This document shows, piece by piece, positions 38,978 through 52,388 of a stretch of 64,000 nt of DNA. The notes beneath the pieces are model-generated. The model did not search any database and was not told the origin of the DNA. It saw only the letters and a list, made by a program, of their open reading frames with translations. Within the stretch, counting starts at the first letter, position 1, and every line of letters starts with the position of its first letter. The translations under genes were made by a program, and so were the position numbers. This DNA comes from Paragyromitra xinjiangensis (taxonomy: Eukaryota > Ascomycota > Pezizomycetes > Pezizales > Discinaceae). Location of the stretch: the NCBI GenBank assembly GCA_038503065.1, contig JBCAMK010000005.1, positions 1,116,001 through 1,180,000 of the forward strand. Reading direction: 5' to 3'.

Positions 38978-40405
38978 ATGGCACAACCTGGACCTTCTAC
39001 CGCGCAATCCCTCTTTGAAACAGGCCCGCAAGGCCTAACCACAGACTCACAGTACCAAGACGAAGCTCTGATGCACGAACTCCCCGACGACTCCACCCCC
39101 AATTGGCTTCGCGACTTCTCCATCACGAAGGACTACATGCCTGAAATCCCAGACAACGGTAACACCGAGCAATATACCGCCTGGCTTTTGAAATCCAGCT
39201 TTGCTCGCATCAACACGCAAACCGAGGAAAACAACACCCACCTCCTCGCCAAGATATCCATGCATGAAAACGACATTCTCAGACTTACGGATCAGACCAA
39301 GGTCCTACAAGAGATGGTCGGAAAACTATCCATCACCCTCTACAACATGGCCAGGTCCCTACAAACCATCGACAAAAACACCTCCCAACCCGCCCACACC
39401 CCCGCACCTGCCAGCAACCAACAACAAAAACCACCCCAAACACCCCAAACAGCCCAAAAGCCTCAGGTCCCACTGCTAAACAACGGCAATCCCATGACCT
39501 ATGCCCAAGCAGCCAATGCCCCCGCTGCCCCTTTCACTAAAGTCAACAAGGGCAACAAGAAGAAGAAGGCTCTTCCTCCCAAGCTCTTCCAACCCCAATT
39601 CACGGCAATTAACCGCCAAATTATCCTCGAAACCTCTGGTGACCTCCCCCCAACTCTCACCAACAATTCCCTCCTCGCCGCCATTAACAAAGAACTCGCC
39701 CCACGCAATACGTCAATCCTCATTTGCACCAAAACCGCGAGACACAACTTTGTACTCACCACCCGCCCTGATGAATCCGCTGAACAAATCTGTTCGGCAT
39801 ACAACAAGGAAATCGAAACAGCCTGCAACCTACTCCAAATTCCCCTCTCCGAAGCTCGACCCAACTCCAAATGGTCCAAGTTTATTATTCATGGCATCCC
39901 CACCAAGAACACCATGACCGAAGTAGCGGAGCAAATGGCCATCTCAGTCCCCACTTTCACCCTTGCTCAAGTTCCCAGATGGCTCACTACACCGGAGGCA
40001 AGAGCCAATAAAACCCATTCGGCCATCGTCATCGCCCTTCCCCAAAAATTCACCATGGAAACCCTGGGTCTTCACCAAATCCCCCTCTTCAATTCATTTT
40101 GCCGCATCCAGGAATACATTGCTGTTTCCCCCACCACCCAATGCCGAAAGTGCCAAGAATTTGGCCACCATCAACAAACTTGCAAAAAGGACTTCAAATG
40201 TGCGATTTGCGCAGAAGCCCATGAAACCATCCAACACCCCTGCACTTCAGCAGGATGCCCGGCTGGAACTAAATGCACCCACCCACCTATCCGCTGCGCG
40301 AACTGCAATCAAGGCCATAAAGCCTATGAACGCAAAGTCTGCATTGCATATACCAAGCTCACAGAGAGCCTTAAATCCTCCCGAATTAGCAATACCACCG
40401 CTTAA
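38978..40405 (+). CDS. LINE1 copy 2 ORF1 protein
   Basis: 475 aa from ATG 38978 (MAQPGPSTAQSLFETG). It has the same layout as copy 1 with a slightly longer Pro/Gln linker (PPQTPQTAQKPQ). All three CCHC-like knuckles are kept. It ends in TAATG with ORF2. Confidence 0.9.
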   Translation: MAQPGPSTAQSLFETGPQGLTTDSQYQDEALMHELPDDSTPNWLRDFSITKDYMPEIPDNGNTEQYTAWLLKSSFARINTQTEENNTHLLAKISMHENDILRLTDQTKVLQEMVGKLSITLYNMARSLQTIDKNTSQPAHTPAPASNQQQKPPQTPQTAQKPQVPLLNNGNPMTYAQAANAPAAPFTKVNKGNKKKKALPPKLFQPQFTAINRQIILETSGDLPPTLTNNSLLAAINKELAPRNTSILICTKTARHNFVLTTRPDESAEQICSAYNKEIETACNLLQIPLSEARPNSKWSKFIIHGIPTKNTMTEVAEQMAISVPTFTLAQVPRWLTTPEARANKTHSAIVIALPQKFTMETLGLHQIPLFNSFCRIQEYIAVSPTTQCRKCQEFGHHQQTCKKDFKCAICAEAHETIQHPCTSAGCPAGTKCTHPPIRCANCNQGHKAYERKVCIAYTKLTESLKSSRISNTTA

Positions 40406-43400
40406 TGGAGGTACAACTTCCCACAACAGGCATAGCCATGGCACAGCAGCTGAACTGCGCCAAAGGACAGGCCTCCACCCTTTCAGTCATTTCTTCCTTC
40501 GATCATTCCCAACATACCCTCATCCTTATGTTACAAGAACCATGGCTTGACCATAATTCACTTCCTCCTAATTCCAGAACTGCGGATGCATATTATCCCT
40601 CTTCATCACCTAAAGTTAATATCTATATTAAGAAAAATCTAAAAAACACAAAAATAACTACCACACTTTCGCCCAATCCCAACATAATTTCAATCCGCCT
40701 AAAAATTCCCCATCTCACCTTTGAGATCTGCAACATATACATTCAACCACGCAGCAGCTCCAACGATCACCACCTTCCACTTCTTTCACACCACTTCCAC
40801 CAGAACACAATCCTCGCAGGGGACTTCAACCTTCACCACCCTTGGTGGTACGGTCCCATGACCGAAAATTATCAACACCTCTTTTCGCACCGAATTGCGT
40901 TAACGGAACAAATCACCAACTGGCTGGAAACCCATAACTTCCGCCTCCTCAATAAACCAGGCATTTTAACCCACTTTCCCAGAAACGGACAAAGACCCAG
41001 CATCGTCGATCTCACCATGGTAAGAGGTCTCATCGATACCTGCGGACCCTGGTCAGCTCCCTCTAATTGCCCACACAATTCTGATCATGTTTCCCTAAAC
41101 ACAACACTCTACATTCACCCTCCGGAATACTCCAGCCGACGTTTATTTTCAAAAACGAATTGGCCACTATTCCATAACATCATCCAAGAAGCAGCCATTC
41201 CCTTTAACTATTCCAATGAAGAGAAAGCCAACCTCACCCTCACCCACATTACAAACACCATCAATCTAGCCATAGATTCAACGGTACCCCTGTCCAAACC
41301 CCGTTCACATTCTAAATCCTGGTGGACACCCAATCTCAAAGCCCTAAAAAGAAAATTATCATGGGCAGAATCACGAGCGCGGAAACCCAACTCCCTTCCT
41401 CACTGGCGCACCCTAGCCAATTCCACAAGAAAGGAATATAAAACTGAAATAATGCTAGCCAAATGGGATCACTGGCACCGCACTCTCAAAGATATCACTC
41501 CCAGCTCCGCCTGGAACCTCATGAACAGAAGCACGGCACGTAATAAGCCCAACATTCCTCCCATAAATAAACAAGAAACCAACGAGGAAATCGGCAAAGC
41601 CTTCCGCCTCACCTTCTTTCCCCCCCAGCACACCCCTCCCAACTTTCCTCCAAACTTTTTACCTCCTCCTTCCGCCAATACCGAATCCTTTCCCTTCCTA
41701 GTCACGGAAGAAGAAATCGACTTCCTTCTCCAGAAATCGAACATGCGCACTGCAGTTGGCCCAGATGGGATCAACTACATCACACTTAGAGAAGTTCACC
41801 GCGCTCGCCCGTCCATTCTCACCTCCCTATTTAACAATCTCCTACACTTGGGTATCATGCCAGCTTCCTGGAAGATAACTCACTGCGTCCCCATCCCCAA
41901 GTCAAACAAAGCGGACTACTCATCTCCCAAGAGTTACCGCCCTGTTTCACTCCTCTCCTGCTTCGGCAAACTACTGGAAAAAATAGTTGCCCGCAAACTT
42001 GAAACATGCGCAACAAAAAACGGCGCCATACAACCACATCACACAGGAGCCAGGACTGGCTTTTCTGCCACTGACTCCCTTCACCTCATTCTCACCCCCG
42101 CACAAAGACAGTTATTGATACCTGTCCCACACAATGATAAAAGGGCAATTAAGCGCCCCTCCCGTCCCTCCATCTTGGCGACAGACATTGACGGAGCTTT
42201 CAACTGCGTTTCCCACCCCCACCTGATAAAAATCCTGGAACACTATACTTTTCCCCCATGGTGCATCAAATGGATGCAAAGTTTTACCTCCAACCGCACA
42301 CTCGCCTTCCGAATCAATAACGAACTAGAAGCACCCCAACCACTAACAGTTGGACTCCCACAAGGCTCACCGCTTTCATCTATCGCATTCGTTATCTACG
42401 CCGCAGCACTTGATCCGCCCATTCCACACCCTTCCGAAATTTCCACTATTTATATAGACGACGACACCGCTTTACAAATGAGCAAGAAACCCGCTTTCGC
42501 CACCATTCGTCTAGCAGAAAGACACAAAGCGAAAGAAAAACGGGCCTCCTACCTCAACATCAGATTTTCCGAACCCAAAACGGAACTAATTCATCTCATC
42601 ACCCCCATTACCAGCCATTCACCAACCCAAGCCATAACACTAAACAACAAGACAATTCCTCCCTTGCCTCATATCAAAGTCCTAGGCATCGTACTGGACC
42701 AAAGACTTAATTTCCACACACACTGCCAACAAGCCGCATCTCGATTACGAACTTCCCTATATCTGGTAAATAATTTGGTCAAAGACAAGGGACCTACCCC
42801 TAACCTCCTCCACCAACTCACCCTCACCATCATCCTCCCAGCAGCCCTATATGGCTCCGAGGTTTGGTGGACCGGTTCACAAAGCATTTTGGACCGACTT
42901 TCACCAGCCTATCACCGCACCGCAAGGTTAATATCTGGCCTCTCTAAATTCACCCCCATACACAAGCTACTACCTGAAGCCGGGCTAGCTCCGCTCCACC
43001 TTTTACTCGACATGCGCACCCAATATTATGGACTACGCATTCTCCGCAATCCAAAACACCCCCTACATCACACATTGCTACAACACTTACACCCCACCGA
43101 ATTCAAAGGCACTGGCCTCCAACGAGTCGGATCTTTGATCGCCAGACTTCTAACTGGTGCCCCACTCGAGGATCTTTCCCTACCCAATCACCCCTTCCTA
43201 CCCTCATCTCATATACATATCCAAGGCACAAAACAGTCAGCTTCCTTAACCCATATGGACTGGCTGCATGGCTTAACGGATGCATGGATCTTATATTCCG
43301 ACGGCTCCCGCGCTGAAAGCGGCATCACCGCATCAGGCTGGAATATCCAACACATTCAATACGGAATTCCCACTTCCTCTCACCAGGGCAATTGCAACCT

Positions 43401-44138
43401 GGGACACCATTGTGAAAACGAGGACGCGGAAATACATGGCATTCAAGAAGCCTTATATTTCTTAATTCACAACTTGCCTGCGGATAATTCCACCATATAT
43501 CTTTGCGTTGACAACCAGAACGCACTCCTATCCCTTTCGGGCAACAGCACCTCCAACCGCCAGTACCTAAAAGATACACTGGCACATATATCTACACTAA
43601 ATAACCTCAATTCAGAAGTCTTTGGCCGATGGACTCCATCCCACACAAATATTCCTGGCAACGAAATCGCCGACCAGATGGCCAAACAAGGCCTCTTCCT
43701 TCAACCATGCAAGCACACTTGCTCCACACTGGGTTGGCTTCGTCTCCAACCCAAGCTTAACCTCCTCAAGCTATGGCAACTCACAACTGAAACCCCTGTT
43801 GCTCTCCACCCCCCTCCAGTTGTGCGATTTCTTCGCCGAAACCAAGCGAAAGCGATATCCACCCTCCGCACTCAACAAACTAAGGTGGATCCAAATCCCT
43901 TCAACCCTCCCACCACATGTCAATGTGGAGCCATAATTCTTCTCCACACTTAGCTCTCGCCTGCCCATTCAATCGCACCACCCGACCAGACTGGGGCCAC
44001 GATTGGTACTCAGCCATCCTGCTCAACAATAACCACATTGACCTCCTGCACTTTATCCGCGAAAACAATTTGGCTACGATTTCAACAAACAAATATCTTT
44101 ATCGCGCATCGAATACGAACTTGCTAAATATAAATTGA
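40405..44138 (+). pseudogene. LINE1 copy 2 ORF2, late one-base frameshift
   Basis: Endonuclease, RT (YIDDD) and RNase H are all intact through about 43930. One base is missing near 43935 compared with copy 1, inside the C-terminal Cys cluster, so the frame ends at 43953 after CQCGAI. The remaining 60 or so residues continue in another frame to 44138. Since the catalytic domains are complete, the truncated protein might keep part of its activity. Confidence 0.9.
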
Positions 44139-44715
44139 CCATAAGGCAATCCGGGCGGGGGAAGTTTTTCTTTTGTATCCGGATGGTTTAAGTTCAGTTA
44201 TAAAATTTTCCTTAAGAATGATGTAGTTGGTTTGGTTACGTTGGAATGTTTTGTATTTTCTTTATTTTTATGTTATGTTTACGGGGATGTCGAGGTTGGC
44301 GGTGGTTGAGACCATGTATTTTATATACGCGTGTCATTCAGTAGCTAGTTAGGTTAGCGACTGTCTAAAATTAAATGAAATTGGAAATTGGAAATTGGAC
44401 CTCATCCTGCACGAGCAAAAAGATCCCTGCAAAACTCCAATTCTACGTTGCAACGGCGTTACACACTGCAAAAAGTCTTTAACTCTTCGGCTTCATTTCT
44501 CACCACTTCCCCGCACTCGCATCTTTCCATCGGGCGCTCTGCCCCAAATCATCCTGGATTCGCCCCAAACTCCTCCCAGGAGATCCCGCACACCCTCCCC
44601 ATCTCCCGTGAAGCTGGTGACCTTTGGCACCAACTTCACCCTCCCCCTCATCGGCAAGAAAAGAACCCTCTCCAACCCCTCACCAGCTCCCGCTCGCTCA
44701 GGATCACCCACTAAA

Positions 44716-46134
44716 ATGGCACAACCTGGACCCTCCACCGCGCAATCCCTCTTCGAAACTGGCCCTCAAGGCCTCACCACTGACTCACAATATCAGGATG
44801 AAGCCCTGATGCATGAACTCCCTGACGATTCCACCCCCAACTGGCTCCGCGATTTCTCGACCACGGAGGACTACATGCCTGAAATTCCAGACGAAGGCAA
44901 TACCGAACAATACACCGCCTGGCTTTTGAAATCCAGCTTTGCCCGCATCAACACGCAAACCGAGGAAAACAACACACACCTCCTCGCCAAGGTAGCCATG
45001 CAAGAGAATGACATTCTCAGGCTCACGGATCAGACTAAGATCCTTCAAGAAATGGTCGGAAAACTATCCACCACCCTCAACAACATGGCCAGATCACTTC
45101 AAACCATCGACAAAAACACCTCCCAACCTGCCCGCACCCCTGCACCTGCCAGCAATCAACAGCAAAAGCCGCCCCAAACAGCCCAGAAACCTCAGACTCC
45201 ACTGCTAAACAATGGCAAACCTATGACATACGCACAAGCAGCCAATGCCCCCGCAGACCCTTTCACCAAAGTCAACAAGGGCAACAAGAAGAAGAAGGCC
45301 CTTCCTCCCAAGCTCTTCCAACCCCAATTCACGGCAATCAACCGCCAAATCATCCTCGAAACTTCTGGTGACCTCCCCCCAGCTCTCACCAACAACTCCC
45401 TCCTCGCCGCCATCAACAAAGAGCTCGCCCCGCGCAACACATCAATCCTCATCTGCACCAAAACCGCAAGACACAACTTTGTACTCACCACTCGCCCTGA
45501 CGAATCCGCCGAACAAATCTGTTCGGCATACAATAAGGAAATCGAAACAGCCTGCAACTTACTCCATATCCCCCTCTCCGAAGCTCGACCCAACTCCAAA
45601 TGGTCCAAGTTCATCATCCATGGCATCCCCACCAAGAACACCATGGCGGAAGTAGCGGAGCAAATGGCCATCTCAGTCCCCACTTTCACCCTTGCCCAAA
45701 CTCCCAAATGGCTCACTACACCAGGGGCAAGAGCCAATAAAACACACTCAGCCATCGTCATCGCCCTTCCTCAAAAATTCACCATGGAGACCCTAGGTCT
45801 TCATCAAATCCCCCTCTTCAACTCATTTTGCCGCATTCAAGAATACATCGCCGTTTCCCCAACCACCCAATGCCGAAAGTGCCAAGAATTTGGCCACCAC
45901 CAACAAACTTGCAAGAAGGACTTCAAATGCGCGATCTGCGCAGAGGCCCATGAAACCATCAAACACCCCTGCACTTCAGCGGGATGCCCGGCTGGAATCA
46001 AATGCATCCACCCACCCATCCGCTGTGCGAACTGCAATCAAGGCCACAAAGCCTACGAACGCAAAGTCTGCATTGCATACACCAAGCTCACAGAGAGCCT
46101 CAAATCCTCCCGAATTAACACCACCACCGCTTAA
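44716..46134 (+). CDS. LINE1 copy 3 ORF1 protein
   Basis: 472 aa from ATG 44716. It is intact, with the helical segment, the KGNKKKKALPPKLF basic patch and three CCHC-like knuckles. It overlaps ORF2 by TAATG at 46132-46136. Confidence 0.9.
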   Translation: MAQPGPSTAQSLFETGPQGLTTDSQYQDEALMHELPDDSTPNWLRDFSTTEDYMPEIPDEGNTEQYTAWLLKSSFARINTQTEENNTHLLAKVAMQENDILRLTDQTKILQEMVGKLSTTLNNMARSLQTIDKNTSQPARTPAPASNQQQKPPQTAQKPQTPLLNNGKPMTYAQAANAPADPFTKVNKGNKKKKALPPKLFQPQFTAINRQIILETSGDLPPALTNNSLLAAINKELAPRNTSILICTKTARHNFVLTTRPDESAEQICSAYNKEIETACNLLHIPLSEARPNSKWSKFIIHGIPTKNTMAEVAEQMAISVPTFTLAQTPKWLTTPGARANKTHSAIVIALPQKFTMETLGLHQIPLFNSFCRIQEYIAVSPTTQCRKCQEFGHHQQTCKKDFKCAICAEAHETIKHPCTSAGCPAGIKCIHPPIRCANCNQGHKAYERKVCIAYTKLTESLKSSRINTTTA

Positions 46135-49100
46135 TGGAGGCACAACCTCCCACAACAGGCATAGCCATGGCACAGCAGCTGAACTGCGCCAAAGGACAGG
46201 CCTCCACCCTTTCAGTCATTTCTTCTTTCGACCATTCTCAACACACCCTCATTCTTATGCTACAAGAACCATGGCTCGACCATAATTCACTTCCTCCTAC
46301 TTCCAAAACTGCGGATGCATACTATCCCTCTTCATCACCTAAAGTTATCATTTATATTAAGAAAAACTTAAAAAACACAAAAATAATCACTACACTTTCG
46401 CCCAATCCCAATATAATTTCAATTCTCCTAAAAATCCCCCATCTTACTCTTGAGATCTGCAATATATACATTCAACCACGCAGCAGCTCCAACGATCACC
46501 ACCTTCCACTTCTTTCACACCACTTCCACCAGAACACAATTCTCGCAGGGGACTTCAACCTTCACCACCCTTGGTGGTACGGCCCCATCACCGAGAATTA
46601 CCAACACCTCTTCTCGCACCGAATTGCGTTAACGGAACAAATCACCAACTGGCTAGAAACCAACAACTTCCGCCTCCTTAACAAACCAGGCATTCTAACC
46701 CACTTTCCCAGAAACGGACAAAGACCCAGCATCGTAGATCTCACTATGGTAAGAGGTCTCACCGATACCTGTGGACCCTGGTCAGCTCCTCCCAATTGCC
46801 CTCACAATTCTGATCATGTTTCCCTAAACACAACACTCTACATTCACCCTCCGGAATATTCCAGCCGACGCTTATTTTCAAAAACGAATTGGCCATTATT
46901 CCACAACATCATCCAAGAAGCAGCCATTCCCTTCAACTATTCCAATGAAGAGAAAGCCAACCTCACCCTCACCCATATCACAAACACCATCAATCTAGCC
47001 ATAGATTCAACAGTACCCTTGTCCAAACCTCGCTCACACTCGAAGTCCTGGTGGACACCCAACCTCAAAGCCCTAAAAAGAAAACTATCATGGGCAGAAT
47101 CACAAGCGCGGAAACCCAATGCCCTCCCTCACTGGCGCACCCTAGCCAACTCCACAAGAAAGGAATACAAAACCGAAATAATGCTAGCCAAATGGGACCA
47201 CTGGCACCGTACTCTCAAAGATATCACTCCCAGCTCCGCCTGGAACCTCATGAACAGAAGCACGGCACGCAACAAGCCCAACATCCCTCCCATAAACAAA
47301 CAAGAATCCAACGAGGAAATCGGTAAAGCCTTCCGCCTCACCTTCTTCCCCCCCCAGCCCACTCCTCCCGACTTTCCCCCAAACTTCTTACCTCCTCCTT
47401 CCGCCAACACCGAATCTATTCCCTTCCTAGTCACGGAAGAGGAAATCGAATTCCTCCTCCAGAAATCAAACATGCGCACTGCAGTTGGCCCAGATGGGAT
47501 CAACTATATTACACTCAGAGAGGTCCACCGCGCTCGCCCGTCCATTCTTGCCTCCCTTTTCAACAACCTCCTACACTTGGGTATCATGCCAGCCTCATGG
47601 AAGATAACTCACTGCGTCCCCATCCCCAAGTCAAACAAGGCGGACTACTCATCTCCTAAAAGTTACCGCCCTGTTTCACTCCTCTCCTGCTTCATCAGCA
47701 AAACCGATTCTTGGCTCCTGGGCGCTCCCGGACCCTCATGGATGGCGCGGACCAGATGGAGGCAAGTGCCAGTCCATGGAACAGCCATATCCCAAGGACC
47801 CTTGCACACGGTTCCCGGACCACACACCACTTCTCACGGACCCTCGTGGACCTCCCTGGACCACCTACCATAGATGGCGGACCTTCCTGGAGCTCTCTCA
47901 ATTCCCGTGGACCACACCATCGCTTGTAGGAAGGCTGTAGGGCGCCAATAATACTACTGGAGGCACGCAAATGCATATGATTATTGGTATCAATTCGGCT
48001 ACGTATATTGAAAAGCTACACTATAGGATCTCTATGTACAAAATCAAGCAGTCGCCACTAGAGGCAACCCCCCCGCACTAAACCCACCTGTGCCTAAATC
48101 AATTGTTTGGTCTGCTATTCAGCAGTTGTTTCAGGCGCTGGCACGCAGTCGATTCGGAGTCTATTCAGGAGTCTATTCAGCAGTCAATTCGGCAGGATTT
48201 GGAGGCTTAGAAACGGCCGATTCGGAGTCAATTCGGCAGTCAATTCAGCAGGATTCGGAGGCTTAGAAACAGCTGATTCGGAGTCTATTCGGGAGCCTAT
48301 TCAGCAGTCAATTCAGCAGTCAATTCGGAGCCTATTCAGGAGCCTATTTGGGAGTCGATTCGGAGTCTATTCAGCAGTCAATTCAGCAGTCAATTCAGCG
48401 GGATTCGGAGGCTTCGAAACGGCCGATTCGGAGTCTATTCAGCAGTCAATTCAGCGGGATTCGGAGGCTCAGAAACAGCCGATTCGGAGTCGATTCGGAG
48501 TCTATTCAGCAGTCAATTCAGCGGGATTCGGAGGCTCAGAAACAGCCGATTCGGAGTTGATTCGGAGTCTATTCAGCAGTCAATTCAGCAGTCAATTCGG
48601 AGTCTATTCAGGAGTCTATTCAGCAGCCAATTCAGCAGTCAATTCGGCAGGATTCGGAGGCTTAGAAACAGCCGATTCGGAGTCAATTCGGGAGTCAATT
48701 CGGAGTCTATTCAGGAGCCTATTCCACAGTCAATTCAGCAGGATTCGGAGGCTTAGAAACGGCCGATTCGGAGTCTATTTGGCAGGATTTGGAGGCTTAG
48801 AAACAGCCGATTCGGAGCCTATTCAGGAGCCTATTCAGCAGTCAATTCGGAGGCTTAGAAACAGCCGATTCGGAGGCTGCTCAGGAGGCTCTCAGGCAGT
48901 CGATTCAGCAGGCTGTGGAAGCGAGCGAGGTCTGCTGCTGAAGGGGTCTGCTGCTGAGGGTCCGACCAAGCGAGGTCCGATGTAATAGGGTCCGATGTCG
49001 ATATCCGAATGTATTTGAGATGTGAGAACTGAAGTCACGATGTTAGCAAAGTTCATGTAACTGCACAGTAGGAAGGGCAATAGGGGGTGTGGATGGGTGT

Positions 49101-51819
49101 GGATGGGTGTGGATGGGTGGGAGTAAGAGAAAAGGGGTAACGTGGCAACGGTATGGGTGGCAGCAAAAGACCTTCGCTAAAAATTCGTTAAGTCCCTAGG
49201 GTCAGGGTTATTGACTCGCTTGCATGCAAGATCCTGTGATCTCCTGTCGGTGGGGTGCGCAATTTGGGACCCTAATAGAGGGCAGGTACGCGCTTCAGCA
49301 GTACCCAGATCGGTACTGGGGAAAGGTACACGGCTCCAGAGAGCGCCATGGACCTAGAAAAGCGAACCCTGATCGGTACTGGGGGGAGATATGCAACTCC
49401 AGAGAGCTCCATGGACCGTGCAGCTCAGCTCCAGGAAGCTCCAGGACGGTCCATGGGCTTGTAGGCGAGGTCCACAGCATGTACTGGAGCACAGTCCTTC
49501 TGTCCTGTAGCAATCAAAATAGGCCAGAAGACGGGTGGCTGATCCAGTTGCGCTCAGGACTCTCCCACACCAACGCTCAGACCTCCTGGAGCACGCAGGA
49601 CCTAGAAGCGGAAGCCAGGATCAGAATCAGTTTTGCTGATGTTTGGCAAACTATTGGAGAAAATAGTTGCCCGGAAACTTGAAATATGCGCAACAAAAAA
49701 CGGCGCCATACAACCACATCACACAGGAGCCAGGACTGGCTTTTCCGCCACCGACTCCCTTCACCTCATCCTCACCCCCGCACAAAGACAGTTATTAATA
49801 CCTGTCCCACACAACGACAAAAGGGCAATAAAGCGCCCCTCCCGTCCCTCCATCTTGGCAACGGACATCGACGGAGCCTTCAACTGCGTTTCCCATCCCC
49901 ACTTGATAAAGATCTTGGAACACTACACCTTTCCCCCATGGTGCATCAAATGGATGCAAAGCTTTACCTCCAACCGTACACTCGCCTTCCGAATCAACAA
50001 CGAACTAGAAGCACCCCAACCACTTACAGTTGGTCTTCCACAAGGCTCACCGCTCTCATCCATTGCGTTCGTTATCTACGCCGCAGCACTTGATCCACCC
50101 ACTCCACATCCCTCCGAAATTTCCACTATTTATATAGATGATGACACCGCCTTACAAATGAGCAAAAAACCCGCTTTCGCCACCATTCGTTAAGCAGAAA
50201 GACACAAAGCGAAAGAAAAACGGGCCTCCTACCTCAATATCAGATTTTCCGAACCCAAAACGGAATTAATTCATCTTATTACCCCTTTTACCAGTCACCC
50301 ACCAACCCAAGCCATAACATTAAACAATAAGGCATTTCTTCCCCTGCCTCACATCAAAGTCCTAGGCATTATACTAGACCAAAGGCTTAATTTTCACACA
50401 CACTGCCAACAAGCCGCATCTCGACTACGAACTTCCCTATACCTGGTGAACAACTTAGTCAAAAACAAGGGCCCCACTCCTAACCTCCTCCATCAACTCA
50501 CCCTCACCATCATCCTCCCAGCCGCCTTATATGGCTCCGAGGTATGGTGGACCGGATCACAAAGCATTTTGGATCGACTTTCACCCGCTTACCACCACAC
50601 CGCAAGGCTAATATCTGGCCTTTCTAAATTCACCCCCATACACAAGTTATTACCTGAAGCTGGGCTAGCTCTGCTCCACCTTCTACTCGATATGTGCACC
50701 CAATACTATGGATTACGCATTCTCCGCAATCCCAAACACCCCCTACATCATACATTGCTACAATATTTGCATCCCACCGAATTCAAAGGCACTGGCCTCC
50801 AACGAGTTGGCTCTTTGATCGCCAGACTCTTAACTGGCGCCCCACTCGAAGATCTATCTTTACCCAATTACCCCTTCTTACATTCATCTCATATACACAT
50901 CCAAGGCACAAAACAGTCAGCCTCCTTAACCCATATGGACTGGCTACATGGCTTAACGGATGCCTGGATCTTATACTCCGACGGTTCCCGCGCCGAAAAC
51001 GGCATTACCGCCTCAGGCTGGAATATTCAACACATTCAATACGGGATTTCCACTTCCTCTCACCAGGGCAATTGCAACCTGGGACACCATTGTGAAAATG
51101 AGGACGCGGAAATACATGGCATCCAAGAAGCCTTATATTTCCTAATTCACAACTTGCCTGCGGACAATTCCAACATATACCTCTGCGTGGACAACCAGAA
51201 CGCACTCCTATCCCTTTCGGGCAATAGTACTTCTAACCGCCAATACCTAAAAGACACACTGGCACACATATCCACATTAAACAACCTCAATTCAGAAGTT
51301 TTTGGCCGATGGACTCCATCACACACAAACATCCCTGGAAACGAAATCGCCGATCAGATGGCCAAACAAGGCCTCTCCCTCCCGCCATGCAAGCATACTT
51401 GCTCCACACTGGGTTGGCTCCGTCTCCAACCCAAGCTTAACCTCCTCAAGTTATGGCAACAAACAACTGAAACCCCTGTTGCTCTCCACCCCCCTCCAGT
51501 CGTACGCTTTCTTCGCCGAAACCAAGCGAAAGCAATATCCACCCTTCGCACTCAACAAACTAAGGTGGATCCAAATCCCCTCAACCCTCCCACCACATGT
51601 CAATGTGGAGCCATAAATTCTTCTCCACATTTAGCCCTCGCCTGCCCACTCAATTGCACCACCCGACCAGACTGGGGCCATGATTGGTACTCAGCCATCC
51701 TCCTCAATAACAACCACATTGACCTCCTGCACTTTATCCGCGAGAACAATTTGGCTACGATTTCGACAAACAAATATCTTTATCGCGTATCGAATACGAA
51801 TTTGCTAAATATAAATTGA
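46134..51819 (+). pseudogene. LINE1 copy 3 ORF2, split by TIR-D and a nonsense codon
   Basis: The first part, 46134-47692, covers endonuclease and early RT up to the SLLSC motif. TIR-D follows. From 49642 the frame continues in register through TDIDGAFNCVSH and YIDDD. At 50191-50193 a TTA codon of copy 1 is TAA. The frame then stays open to 51819, covering the RT thumb and RNase H. Two independent lesions make it inactive. Confidence 0.92.
47693..49641. mobile_element. TIR-D: non-autonomous TIR transposon in LINE1 copy 3
   Basis: It is 1949 bp with ends CATCAGCAAAACCG and CAGTTTTGCTGATG and a duplicated TT (47691-47692, 49642-49643). Removal restores the LINE RT sequence as in copy 1. It is the inverse-oriented sister of TIR-C. 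The 48120-48900 interval is a tandem array of TTCGGAGTCTATTCAGCAGT-like units that yields a long but compositional ORF (48107-48985). The arms contain CTCCAGGA/TCCTGGAG-type words. Confidence 0.9.
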
Positions 51820-52388
51820 TCAGAAGGCAATCCGGGCGGGGGAAATCTGGATGGTTTAGGCTCAGTTATAAAATTTTCCTTAAGAATGATTTAGTTGGTT
51901 CGGTTATGTTGTTACGTTTTGTATTTCCTTTATTTTATTTTTATGTTATATTTACGGGGATGCTGAGGTTGGCGGTGGTTGAGACCATGTATTTCATATA
52001 CGCGTGTCATTCAGTAGCTAGTTAGGTTAGCGACTGTCTAAAATTAAATGAAATTGGAAATTGGAAATTGGACCTCATCCTGCACGAGCAAAAAGATCCC
52101 TGCAAAACTCCAATTCTACGTTGCAACGGCGTTACACACTGCAAAAAGTCTTTAACTCTTCGGCTTCATTTCTCACCACTTCTCCGCACTCGCAACCTTT
52201 CATCGGGCGCTCTGCCCCAAATCATCCTGGATCCGCCCCAAACCCCTCCCAGGAGATCCCGCACACCCTCCCCATCTCCCGTGAAGCTGGTGACCTTTGG
52301 TACCAACTTCACCCTCCCCCTCATCGGCAAGAAAAGAACTCTCTCCAACCCCTCACCAGCTCCCGCCCGCTCAGGATCACCCACTAAA

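Larger units (their letters stand above)
38661..44398 (+). mobile_element. LINE1 copy 2 (full length)
   Basis: It is 5738 bp, the same length as copy 1. It begins exactly at the end of the copy 1 tail and ends with its own GAAATTG tail at 44398. It differs from copy 1 at many third codon positions while the proteins stay near identical, so it is a separately active lineage, not a local duplicate. Confidence 0.93.
44399..52071 (+). mobile_element. LINE1 copy 3 (full length, carries TIR-D)
   Basis: It starts right after the copy 2 tail and ends with three GAAATTG units at 52071. Without TIR-D and its 2-bp duplication it is about 5.72 kb. It is closer to copy 1 than to copy 2 in ORF2. It is disabled by TIR-D and by a nonsense change. 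Confidence 0.92.
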
